A stretch of 64,000 nt of DNA. Origin: Marsupella aquatica. Taxonomy: Eukaryota > Marchantiophyta. The notes under the pieces are model-generated. The model was not told the origin of the DNA. It did no database searches and saw only the letters and a list, made by a program, of their open reading frames with translations. The position numbers and the translations under genes were made by a program. This document shows positions 47,069-59,092 of this stretch, one piece after another. Every line of letters begins with the position of its first letter. The stretch's first letter is position 1. The stretch is taken from NCBI GenBank assembly GCA_973895155.1, contig OZ316894.1, forward strand, positions 26,412,001-26,476,000. Reading direction: 5' to 3'.

Positions 47069-50000
47069 CTAACCAATTGAACTAACAGCTGCTTGTGCCG
47101 CAGGAAGGAAGGTCATGCAGATTGGTGGCTCTATTTTGCAAAGAGACAGAATTGCAGCAGGTATAGTCCACACTCCATCGCCACAAATTAACCCTGATGC
47201 CAGTACTCCAGAATAAACGCCTGCCTCTTTCCTGTTGATCTTCTCCCAGAAAAAGAGGATTACAGTTCCAAAAAACATATCGATGGTGTAATAAGCTCCA
47301 ACGTAAAAGGGAATAGCCATGGCCATTGGGATGGGAATGTACTTCACGTACTTCTCCGGACCCACATCACGGATCCAGTTGAGTACAATTGCAAGGATAA
47401 AGGCCACAATACAAAATTCCAGGCAATGGCTTGGAAAGGCCGAGAATCCTGATACTCCCAAAATGGCCATTTCTCGAAAAATGATGGCATTGGGAACCTT
47501 GTACTCTCCTGTTTGTGAGCCCAAGTCAAACGCAGTCCAGAACATCCAAAACGTAACGGGTGCTATGACACAACCAAAGACAGTTCCCAAAAGCTGGCTA
47601 ACAAACATGGATCTAGGTGATGACAATGTGAGATAACCAGTTTTGAAGTCCTGCATTAAATCAGCAGCAGTAGAAACGATAGACATCATTACTCCACAAG
47701 CCGTTAATCCGGCAAGGACACCACCATCTTGTCCTGCCCATGACGCAAAGATGAAGAGACCCAGCTTTCCATAAGTAGTCCCTAGACTCCAGTCTGTGAG
47801 TCCTGCTCCATATGAGTTGCAGAAGGCGAGAACTGGTGCAACGATATAACACAAGAAAACAAAGTACCACTTCATGGCTGGAAAGATCTGTGGAATGAGA
47901 GCCACAGATATGGCAGCAAGGGCAACATAGCCAGACATCGCAATCCACATCGGGACACCCTCAGCCAAGAAGACCTCCTTCCTCTTCTTATCATCCGGTG
48001 TTTCTTCAGCTCCTTGTGCATCTGGTGAACCAAAGTTGTGGACAAAGCAATAAGAGTTTCACATCACAAGTTACAGTTCAAAACTAAGGTACAGGACGCA
48101 ATTCACCGAACACAACCAAAACTCTTTTCTCAAATTTAAACCGCTCTACTTCTCCTTGCCAAGGAACATAAAACAAATTAAGGAGAAGAGCTTCTATTCC
48201 AAAGCCAGCAATCCATGCATTTTTACAAACCTGCCACAAGAGGGAGCAACCCATTCCGGTACGTTGTAAACAAAGCTTCCCCAGTCACAATAAGAATCTT
48301 GGTGAAATTGTACAATCCATCTCCGAGTACTAGAGCAAGTGCAATAAAAACCTGCATAGCACAACTAGTGGTGAATTGAGATAATCAAGACAGTTTTGCA
48401 TTCTTGTGTTCCAATCTAAACGGAACACAAATTAGTCCCTCTACTGAAAATCGGTCCGCATAAAAGGAAAATTTCATGTAAAGTTCTGTAAAGGATTTCA
48501 GGGTAGGGTCAAATTGAAGGTATAATTTCCAATCTAAACGGAACACAAATTAGTCCCTCTACTGAAAATCGGTCCGCATAAAAGGAAAATTTCATGTAAA
48601 GTTCTGTAAAGGATTTCAGGGTAGGGTCAAATTGAAGGTATAATTGTAAAGGTCTCAGGCTTCTCCGTTTTAAGAAGACTGAAGGGGCAGGCCGGACCCC
48701 AGTCTCCAGATCATCCTGTAGATGAGCCTGATTTGTCCATTCGCTCCATTGCTTCTATTATAATATTTTGTACAGTACTTGCTACTGGGGTTTTGCCACC
48801 CAGCAGGATGAATGAAAATCCAGAGAGCAGTGAGTCCTACTTAAGGGCGTCCTTGAATGTATAGTCGCTTCTTCTCCCTGACGCCCTGCTGTATGCAGGC
48901 CGTTTTCTGGGTGCTCTGTGTGGGTTGACGATATGGATTCGGAAGAGTGAATTAAGAAACCATATCTAGAGCTGAGTAAATAAGACTTCAGTCACTCTAG
49001 TGAGCCTTCCTCTTCAAGGTTACATCGGGACGACGTAAAATAGAATAGAGCTGAGAAAGCTACGCTCTAATGATCTGGAAGAAGGGACTGCTGGATCTGA
49101 AGACGGCTAACGACAATCTGTGCAACATCGCACGTACAGAGCACATTGCTTCATAAAATTCAGAAAATTGACATTTGAAATTAGGACGCTTATCTCCTCT
49201 CATCTCATCTCATTCATTCATAAAATCCGGTTTTTCCTACTAAAACGGATCTGGCAGTACATTGAATACCTTGTAACCATAAAGACCTTTGACATCACTT
49301 TCCCCGAGCCCGTCTGGAAACCAGTCCCCAGCTTTAGTTGCAATGAGAGGCCACATTAACCCCCACGAAAGAAGGCCCCCAAACGCCATAGAGCAATTCA
49401 CAATGTGAGGGCAGATCAAACCCACCCCAATGTAGGTCAGGCTGAAATCAAAATAAATCCTGAACAAGGACGAAGGCCATGGGATCTCAGACATGAAAGA
49501 CACTTCACACAAAATAGGTAAATATATGAACTTTTGGTGGATAATGACTAGCTCAACGACATCACTGGAGCTTTACGAATCAAACATCAAAATGGACGTA
49601 ACTGAATAGCTGGCACAAACGGTACCTGTTAGCATAAGCCGTTAACCCAAAACTGGGAAAGTTATCAAATCCGCAACTGTCACCTATGCCACTGAAAAAC
49701 CACTTGAAAAAGCTCCAAAAGAAGCTGATAGAAAAGTACTTCCCCAAGCAGCTCACTTGTTTGCTGCATTCAAGGAACATTTTATTGAGTTTTCCGATTC
49801 TAGTGATCGCAATTTCCAACGGATTCCAATGATCAGAATTTACACCTCTATTGTCCCCCAGGGAAAATTTCTGCAGACATTGGAAGCCGAGGAAGCCGAG
49901 TAAAGAGATAGAGGAAACGGAAGATATTAAGGCATTTCTGATTCATACAACCCTTAGGTGCCAGACTCGGCGATACCTGGCAACTTCTGCACCTTGTGAC

Positions 50001-51397
50001 GTATGAAAGCTATTGATTAGCAATGCCGTCGCCGTCCCGCTTGGGTACGTAAGGGCATAGTCAATCACCATAATCTACAAGATAGACCAACCCATTAACC
50101 AGACTGTTCTCCATCCACTCTTGTTCTCCATCCATACTTGATCCTTCTGCGAATCAATCAGAACAACACAACAGGGAGTGCATACAATACAACAGAACTA
50201 CAATGGGGTAGATAGCAAAAACATGTCTAATGTCACATCGAGGTTTTTGGCATTTAATTCACATCAACAAACGACACCATCATACCTTGCGAAGCGGAAC
50301 AAGAGCAAGAATTCCGACAAAACTAACGGTGAAGAGGAAGGCAATCATCCATCCGACGGATGGATTCTTGACATCTTCGGGATTATTTCCAGGATAGTCC
50401 GGACCAACAATATTGTATGTTTTCTCATCCATCGCAAGAAGGTACGATCCAAATCCCCCTGAGGAAAAGATAAACAACTCCAATGACACACATTGGAAAG
50501 AATTCAGCAAACGATAACAGAGGCAAGCGTGTGCACATGTGGGCCGGTTTGTCAGTGTCGTGGGTGCGCGAACCTACCTCAATTTAGCCGCTTAAACATA
50601 TCAATAGTTAGTTGTGAACTTCGACATGACACATGAGATATGCTCCGCGATGCAAGATGAATGCATTTGTTTAGCGGATCCGGTTGGATTGTCATCATAA
50701 CGGGATTCATTGCCCTCTAAACTTGTTACATCAGTTTCCTTGAGTCAATCTAAAGCCAAACCCGTTTCCCACAACTCAAGGGCAGTCACGGCATTCGCCC
50801 TCTGGTTGGTTGAATGTGCGCTTTTGTGAGTTCGGGGGCGAGGACTGAATTTTGAAAATAACATAAAGAAATTTTGAATCCAAACCACACACCGCTGAAT
50901 GCAAGACCGTAGCAGGCAACCGCAGTAGTCTGTATGACAGTATTCTCCTGCCGCGTGAAGGGCTTGCTCCAAATGCCCAACTGCGAAAGAGTAGTCGTCC
51001 ATGTCTTGATAAAGAAAAAACCAAGAAGGCCAGCGCCCACATTAAGCGAGGGGATCACTCCCACGACAAAATTTAGCTTGTGGGTGATGACGCAAAACAT
51101 TGTCCCCACCAATATTGCCACTACAAGACCCCTCAGAGTAATTTGGTCGTTCCATGGAGGCACCTCCACATTTGCAAGAGAATCACCCAGTGGGAGATTA
51201 CTCTCGTCCTCATCCTTGGTTAGGAGAGGAGTCACAATTGATCCCACAACATCATCCGCGACAATTGACCCCACTGATTGATGGGGGCGAGCGGTTGCAG
51301 CAGTGGAGCTCTCGAACTCGCCGACTGATCCCATCTTTACAATCTCAACCTCCAGCCCCTTTGCGCACTCTACCCCAATCGTGCTTTCTCTCTTCAA
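47069..51397 (-). CDS. YSL: Yellow stripe-like (YSL) metal-chelate transporter, OPT family
   Basis: Seven exons on the minus strand: 51397-50893, 50458-50286, 50074-49977, 49763-49626, 49459-49270, 48351-48231, 48021-47069. Phase is kept and gives 725 aa. YSL proteins move metal-nicotianamine or phytosiderophore complexes across plasma or internal membranes. Diagnostic text includes [42 protein letters not shown] and [10 protein letters not shown], then [38 protein letters not shown] and the final [20 protein letters not shown]. About 14 hydrophobic segments are spread along the protein. An in-frame ATG at 51334 would shorten the N-terminus by 21 residues; which is used is not clear. The substrate cannot be read from sequence. 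Intron 5 is the longest (about 0.9 kb) and holds a tandem duplication. Confidence 0.95.
48411..48645 (+). repeat. Perfect tandem duplication, 118-bp unit, in YSL intron 5
   Basis: The unit starting CCAATCTAAACGGAACACAA at 48411 is repeated without visible change from 48529. It lies wholly inside the intron 48352-49269, so the protein is unaffected. Confidence 0.92.
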
Positions 51398-54300
51398 ACC
51401 TCAATCATCTGCGCATTGGCTACGTTCAACCCCCACACCACGGTCCTAATAAGGGACATGTCGTGATCGCACCAGGTAAGTCATGTGGCGTCTTCACCTC
51501 CAGCTATATCTTTCGTCAAAATCCCCACTTCTTCGTTGTCCACTCCTACAAATCTCATGGGGGAGAAGAGTTTGAATCTTTAGGAGGAGCACCGCTGGAA
51601 GGGCAGCGGTGGGCCTCGGACAGATTCCCACCGGCAGGTAGTCGGGCAGCGTCAAGACGGGTCGCATAAGATTCTCGCCCCCTTTTTCTCGTACTTGACG
51701 TCCTTGTTTTCACTCGCTTGCCTGCCCTTCTTACTCTTGCCCTGTCTTGTTCCTCGTCGTCATGAATTTCGGCCAATGCAGTATCCTTCGGAGCACGGGA
51801 AGTCAGGAACAAACGTAGGCAGGTCCTCGGAGAAAGCAACCAATCAATCAAGCTCACCGAATACAGAAGCAGCAGCGGCGGCAAAGGACACACATAGGCA
51901 GCAGATCGTTGCGGGAAGCAACCAATCAATCAAGCAAACCTAAAGCATAAGCTAAAGCAGCAGTAACAAGAGCCTCTATGGTCATCGATGCAGCCTCTCT
52001 CTCCCTCTCGCTACCTCTCTCGTTCGTTCGAGGAGCAGTGGCAGCAACAAGAGCCTCTCTGCTCGGGAATCGATGCTCGGGAATCGATGCTCGGGAATCG
52101 ATGCTCTTCGTTCTCGTTCGTTCGAAAAGCAATGTGCGGTGGTCGAGAAGTTTACGTGAGAAAATATGCTAAACGTTTGAATCGTGATCAAATATGCCAA
52201 AACTTTGAAGCTCGAGAAAAATATTGACGGAAAAGGTTGTATGGGGAGCATTTTGGAAATGTTCTTGAAGGGAGTAACAAATAAGGTGTAAATAACAGCT
52301 ACTGTAGTACAATTTTCAAATCAGCAACTATAGAGTGTACTGATTATTTCTATTCTGGAAAATGAAGTTCGCAAAAAATCTGATATTTTCTGAGGTGAAA
52401 AATAATCTTCCCTATAGAAAAGTAGTATTTAATATATCTCTGGAAAGGGAAATTTTCAGTTACAAAAGAAAGTAAGAAAATTAACAGAAATGGAACATAC
52501 GTGGAGGGAAAACATCATGGAACAAATACTACCGAGGATAAAAAGTCACCCGAAAACAATTCACACCAAAAAAAAGCTCACCCCAACAAATGTGGGACTT
52601 ACCAATGGTTTTATTTTAAAGAATTAAAATATGTTTTTGTTTGGGTGGTTTTGAGAACCTACCAGCGACTGTACTTTCTCCAAAAAATATTTATTTTCAG
52701 AGCGTTGTTTTCAATTCAATGCTTACAAATAGTACACAAGTACACGTTCAGAAAACATTAAATACACTCAACATTCAAAGGCCTCAACTTTTAAATGGAG
52801 GATAAAGAGAAACCGAAGGGACAGAAACCCCCATCGCAAAGGTTTGACAAAATGCCCGGATAGCCAGCAAGCCCCTGTGGATCACAAACAATGTTTTCTG
52901 GTATTCTGTATATAGCATGCTCATCTTGGAACATGCTTTATTTTTTGTCTTGTAATAATTTGAAAGTAAATAAAATATGAAAAATATGAGAACATAGAAG
53001 TGTTATTATATAAATAAAGTGTCTGCCAAAAAAAGCACACTGACCAAGAAAAGGTACACTCAAACGATGCTAAAATGTGTGCACTTAACTTAGGGTGCCT
53101 TATGAATGACACTCTTTTCAATAAAAAATATAAACCTAGGAAAGAAAAACATGAGGAGAACTTAAGAGGCTATGCATTCATGTTCTTCAGCATCATTTCT
53201 CTCACTCATGGTGGTGGAGCCTTTGGTTTCATCTCTAAGAAAACACATACTGTGAAAGGGGGCTACCAAAATAAGTTCAAAACACTCTAGAATACCTAAA
53301 ACTAAAGGGGTCTAAAAATTTATTTTAAATGTATAGAATACAAAGGCTGCCCCTTGATAAGGCAGATTGAAATGAAAATACATGCCACAAAAATCTGAAT
53401 AAGACAAAATCTAAAATGTGCATTCACCATATAGGAGCTTCAAAAATTCTTTGGTACATATTCTTTGCAAAAAAATGCACTTTTATTGTGCACACTAACA
53501 TATGTGCCAGTTTTCTGTTCACACTGACTTAGTCCATCCAAGCATTAATTCATTTTGAACTGCCAAACATTTAGCTAAGTTTGTATGTATCAGCTTTAAC
53601 CATGTACCAGACCATGTATGCTTAACACCCTATGATCATTAGTAACTATGGTTGGGAAGAGTAGAGAGTTCCAATTCTAAGAATTTTGGAGAAATAATAA
53701 TTTCATTTTGATATTCTATTAGCCAAATAACACCCTCAGATTAGGATAAATATGGGGGTAATAGAAGGGTAGATATAATAACCTATCATTGCTACATGAT
53801 CAGTTCATTTTGGAAACCTCGTCCTAGTGAATTGTAACTCTCAGAATTTGTGTGTTGGTTCCTTACAGCACCACTGGCCATATGCAAGGGGGGAGTTTCC
53901 AAGACTTCCCCCTTTTTCCACATTCCCCTCATTTTTCCTCTTCCACTGCGCCAGTTTGCTCATCCATTTCAGAAAAAAGTTACTTTGAATGCTAAGTATG
54001 GGTAACCTGTAGCTTTTGAAAGGGAAATTGTGGTTTAACTAAAGGAAGATCCAAAGGCTGGTGGTGTAAATGAAGTGACTATCCTTGGAAAAAATACAAA
54101 ATATTTGAGCATGCTTGTTTTATCACATAGCAAGAAAACACCTAACAAGCTAGCAAAGTGAGTCAGGGTGAATTTGGAATCACAAGGTCATGTTTAGTTA
54201 TTGGTTTGAATAGTCTCAAGTACCAGTTCTTTGAACGTGAATAGCGGAGAGAACAATAAAAATATTATCAAAATATATTCTCTATCCATATTCTCTGAAA

Positions 54301-54690
54301 GTTAATGAAATAATAAAAACACTAATCATTTTAATAGTCATATATAATATATCATTTTCCTTTATGTGCACATTCATCTTCTATGCCCATATGTTGTGAT
54401 GGGACCATAGTGCCCATATATGTTTTTTTAATATAAATACTTAGAAATTATCATATTATATATACCATTTTACATGATATATATCATAGTCATGTCATGA
54501 GTTTCTCTCATACACATGATAACTATATAGTTAAACTTCAGTTCGTGTTTTTATAATAAGATATGAAAAGAAATTATTAAGGCATGTTTTTTGGCAATTT
54601 CTTAAGACAAGGTTTCAAAAGTAAAGTAGATGATATGACCATAGCAAACTACAAAGAACTTTTAACCCAATTGTTCAACCACTTTGTTCA
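51398..54690. other. Upstream region of YSL, then AT-rich intergenic DNA
   Basis: The first several hundred bases likely contain the YSL promoter and 5' UTR. Three 14-bp copies of GCTCGGGAATCGAT lie at 52061-52102, close to CTCGTTCGTTCGA repeats on both sides. From about 52200 on the DNA is AT-rich with no recognised gene. Confidence 0.45.
52061..52102 (+). repeat. Three perfect 14-bp tandem copies upstream of YSL
   Basis: GCTCGGGAATCGAT repeated three times without a gap. TCGTTCGTTCGA-type words flank it at about 52020 and 52113. It may be a regulatory repeat or a small minisatellite. Confidence 0.85.
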
Positions 54691-54696
54691 ACCAGG

Positions 54697-55315
54697 TACA
54701 CACAATTCAAGGAGACGAGTCCCTGGATCAGCATTAACTGTACCTTGGGATTCCCCCACAGCCTACCGGAAGGAGAACCCTGAGTGCACCCTGAGTTTTC
54801 CCTTTTTTGCACTCATCTCTTTTCAGGCCATGACCTTACACTGGCTGTCCCTGGCTCCCTCTCAATTAGAGACTTAACTTAATTCAACATTCTTATCCCC
54901 TCTTGTGTAGTGCCTTTTTCCTTTGCATCTGTTGGTGGAAGTGTTTGTTTAAATTTCTTGGGTTCCATGGAGGCAATCTTTTGAAAGTAGCTGACATTCT
55001 ATTTAAATTTCTTGGACTCCATAGATAGTTCCCGGGTATTATCCCGGTTTTGGAAAAATAAATTAAATAATCTTGGATTCCATGGAGGCAATAGTATAAC
55101 AGTAGCTGACACATTTTGACCCGCTTTGCAAAGTCCGGCCCCAGTCTAGTTGTAGTCATTGATTTATGAGGGGTTGATTATTTAGTGGAAGATCACCTGA
55201 GCTCAACCTCTTGCCACTAAATTCTTCCTCAGTTCATCCTTGTATTCCACGCCTTCCAGATGGGTAACAAATGCATTCATGCATAGCTTGTAATTGTGCC
55301 TAACTTTGTAACCTT
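54697..55315 (+). repeat. Left arm of the large inverted repeat
   Basis: It pairs with 55953-56563 on the opposite strand. It contains two diverged internal copies of TTCCATGGAGGCAAT followed by AGTAGCTGACA. Confidence 0.82.
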
Positions 55316-55952
55316 TACGGGAGCCTGAGCACTTTGAGTCTGTAATCATGCATTTTTTAGACCATACTTATATTTCAGATGTAAGATAAAAGGGGGTTGA
55401 AACCAAAATGATCTATCAAATTAAAAAAAAATGGAGATAATCATTTCAGATGTAAACTACAGTAGTCATACTTACTGCTCATGCCTTAGAATAAAGAAAA
55501 ATGGCGACCCATTTGTTTTTCTTTTTAAATTTAGCTCTAATGAATGGAGATGATATACTAATATATCCAATTTAAAAAACATTTGGCTGATAAAGTGCTC
55601 AAGGAAGAATCAAAGTTATAACCATCAGTAAATTCGTAGCCTTGTGGACGTTTGTAAAACTCTACAGTACTACTGTGGAGAAATTCAGGAAGTATTAAAG
55701 AAATGGATATATCATAAAATCAAAATTGCTATCATATTCATCATTACACTGACTTTCAAAAGAGAAATTGTTTCAAAATCAAATTTGATGATTGAGTTGA
55801 CAATTGGTTTTCCTAGGGAGTTGGTTCTACAATAGTTTAGCCGTATGAGTAGGTGATAATTTTTAATTTTCTCATTTTTCCAGGTTTTGGGATTAGCAAT
55901 GGTGTATGTTCTTTTGAGTTTAGTGTTTGTGCTCCCTGGACCTTGAAATACT

Positions 55953-56563
55953 AAAGTTACAAAGTTAGGCACAATTACAAGTTAGACATGAATGCATTTG
56001 TTACCTATCCGGAAGGTGTGGAATACAACGATGAACTGAGGAAGAATTTAGTAGCAAGAGTTTGAGCTCAGGTGATCTTGCACTGAAAAATCAACCCCTC
56101 ATAAATCAAAGACTAAAAGACTGGGGCCGGACTTTGCAAAACGGGTCAAAATGTGTCAGCTACTGTCAAACAATTGCCTCCATGGAGTCCAAGAATTTTT
56201 TAATTTTTTTTCAAAACCAGGACAATACCCGGGAACTCTCCATGGAGTCCAAAAACTTTTAATAGAATGTCAGCTATTGTCAAAAGATTGCCTCCATGGA
56301 GTCCAATAAATTTAAACAAACACTCCCACAAACACATGCAAGGGAAAAAGACACTACACAAGAGGGATAAGAATGTTGAATTAAGTTAAGTCTCTAATTG
56401 AGAGGGAGCCCGGGGAAGCGAGTGTGAGGTCATGGCCTGAAAAGAGATGGGTGCAAAAAGGGGAAAACTCAGGGCACTCCTTCCGGTAGGTTGTGGGGAA
56501 GTCCCGAGGTAGACTTAATGCTGTTCCAGGGACTCGTCTCCTTGAATGTACACACAACTTACC
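55953..56563 (-). repeat. Right arm of the large inverted repeat
   Basis: Reverse complement of the left arm. The inner boundary is at AAAGTTACAAAGTTAGGC (about 55953). The outer boundary is near CTTGAATGTACACACAACTT (about 56544-56563). Confidence 0.82.
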
Positions 56564-59092
56564 AAGGAAAGGTCAAACAAGCAAAGTGAGACTTTGGAAT
56601 CTTCCTTGCTACCTTAATCATTTGCCTTTCCAGATTGAAGGGGCCATTGGAATTTTCAAGCTTCAAGATAGAAACCTTTTCTACTATTTTTTGTGGTGGA
56701 GCACTGAACAATCAACTCTAATTTGTACTGCCTCTGCAACCCATGCTTCACCAACGGTCTTCAACCTAAACCCAAGCCAGTTCCTTTAATTTGGAAATGA
56801 GCTTGTGGTGTCCGTCTCTATTTTACGAGTCCAGTTAGATACTCTTGCAAATTTGTAAACTTAGAGATATGTCTTAGTCATCAGTTAATTCATCCCCTTT
56901 GAATTTTATTTGTAAATGGTGGAAATTATGCAACGTGCCTCACCACTCGTGTAATGATTGAAAATGCTTGTGTGACAAGCATGAAGGATACATATATGTT
57001 TCATATGCATGAATGATACACATTCTTTGATGTCAAATTCAAACAGAAACTTGGATAGTACATGAGGCATTAAAATAAGGTTATAAATCATTCTTACTCA
57101 TTGATATGGTATTGATCAATGGTGAGAATCTGTAACATGGGTTGGTGCACATTGAACTGTCTCACTAGTGCAATGCGTATGGAATCTACACTAGATGTCA
57201 ACTGCAAACTGGTAAAGTGCAATTATATATAGTCTGTAATTAATTACGTATGGGTTGACTAAGTTGCTGCCAAATTTGAAGAGGGTGGTAAACAACGAAT
57301 CTCTTGCTTGTGAAAAAAAGTACAGAAAATTTGCACCAACAAAATACAAAAAGGGAATGGATTAAGAAGGATTCAAAGAAAAATTGTAATACATTGGACT
57401 TGACATTAGAAATTTACTTGATACGATATGATGTACTTGCCTCTCATATGATGTACTTGTGAAATACTATATACAAGGGACCTTACCTTACCATCAAACT
57501 AGTACAATTCACCATTGTTGGTTCTTTAAACCATTGGGCAACTTCAAGGCAGAAATTCTGGCCTCTATTGATAGCTCTGTAAAACGTCACATTATGAGCG
57601 TGTCTAAGTCAGGATATTTGTGACAAATTCTCAAAAATCTCCTCAATGAATTAAGTTCACCATTTATTAATTTCCTATTCACTAATCCATCCCCAGACTA
57701 GCAAAAAATACAAACTTACCCCCAAACTGATCTTGTATGTGGGATGGCTTAATCAGACTAGAATAACCCAAGAATACAGGTGATTAGTCTAGGGACATGC
57801 GGAGGTTCACAATTTGTCCAAACTAACCTCCTCCCACAATAAGTGAGAGAAGTGAGGTGACTAAAATGCAATTGTTTTTAACTACAGACAGTAGTAGACA
57901 CTCACTTTGGGCAAAGGTATGTTGGAGGGGGTTAGCACAGAAGAATCACAAGCCTCCATTTGTCAGCAATCCATTTATGTGCCATTTCCACTTAGTACAG
58001 TCCAGATAGTCCAACCCAAATACAAAATGGGGGGAAACCTGATAACTAAAATATTCTTAAGTACTAATACACTTTAATCCCTGAAAGATTTCCACTCCTA
58101 CCATTCTAGTCCGTTTATTATTTCTTCACACTTGAAGACAAACCCAAATTTTAGGCAAGTTCACATTTTACTTTCAAATGACAAGCAGATTCTTTACCAA
58201 GTGCAGAGGACAAGTCTCCAAGTGCGCTTGCCTTGCCTTGCCTCGCCTCTGATCTCTGATGCGCCATCCATCCATAGATAAACAAAGGGCATAAATAAAT
58301 ATACAAAGAGAACAATCTTGAAAGGACTTATATTAAGGGGTGGGGGTGTTGAGGCAGCAATCGAGGGGTGGGATTGGAGCGAGAGGGTTCTGCGGAAGGA
58401 CCACACACGATTGGAAGGTCGGTCGAATGAGCGCGCCTGAGCAAACGGGACAACGAATGAATGAGCCCCACAACGAATGCATGAGCCTTTCGGGCTTGAG
58501 CGTTGAGGAGTGGACCACCTGCCGTCGGTCGCCGTTGCTTTCTTCGACGGCGGAGCTACGGCGTGCAGATTGCGGATGGAGCCGGTGCCGTCGATGGCCG
58601 AGCTACAGCGTGGGAACGGAGGACGGTGCAGCTGCCGTTGACGGCGCAAGAAGAAACAAGAGACGGAATCGAGGTCGGGAAGAGAAAAGAGAAAGAGAGG
58701 GAAGAACAAGAAGAACGGCGAAAGGAAAGGAAAGGAGGGGAGGGGAGGGGAGGAAGCGGAGAATTGGTTTTTGCATGCGCGCATGGAAGAACGGAGTTCA
58801 GGGGATGCAAATCGGCGAACGGGAAGGGGAATTTGGTTGCTGCTGCTAATCGGACGATAAGAAGGAGCAGGTGAGCCTAGAAAAGAGGTGGTTAGTTAGG
58901 GGAATGAAACCACGGCGAGGAGGAGGAGAAGCGGAGGAGTCGGACAGCAGACGACGACGACGGGCGGGAATGTCGTCGGAGCCTCTCGTCCAGGGTTGAC
59001 GAGTGTGGTGGAAGAGGCGGACGAGGGGAGAGCGGTGTGTTGATGCTGTGAAGATTTATTTGGCTGGCTAGGTTGGAGTGGTAGTGGCGGGG
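56564..59092. other. Intergenic DNA and upstream region of NUP1
   Basis: AT-rich to about 58200, then GC-rich up to the NUP1 start. The GC-rich part contains a purine-rich run at about 58720-58765 (GGAAAGGAAAGGAGGGGAGG and onward) that could form a G-quadruplex. Overlapping frames on both strands at 58194-58874 show no domain and are treated as chance. This stretch probably holds the NUP1 promoter and 5' UTR. Confidence 0.45.

Larger units (their letters stand above)
54691..56563. mobile_element. Large inverted-repeat (foldback-type) element, arms about 600 bp
   Basis: The left arm (about 54697-55315) and right arm (about 55953-56563) are reverse complements over about 600 bp with only scattered mismatches and small indels. 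Shared words include CAAGGAGACGAGTCCCTGGA, TTTGCAAAGTCCGGCCCCAG and GGTAACAAATGCATTCATG. Each arm itself holds internal repeats of TCCATGGAGGCAAT and TAGCTGACA. The spacer of about 640 bp is AT-rich with no open frame above about 86 codons. It fits a non-autonomous foldback or long-TIR DNA transposon. The outer ends are not sharp and no target duplication was identified. Confidence 0.8.

Noticed and set aside
58194-58874. Frames of 123-196 codons on both strands upstream of NUP1
   Set aside because: GC-rich and purine-skewed DNA keeps many frames open; the translations are low-complexity and match nothing.
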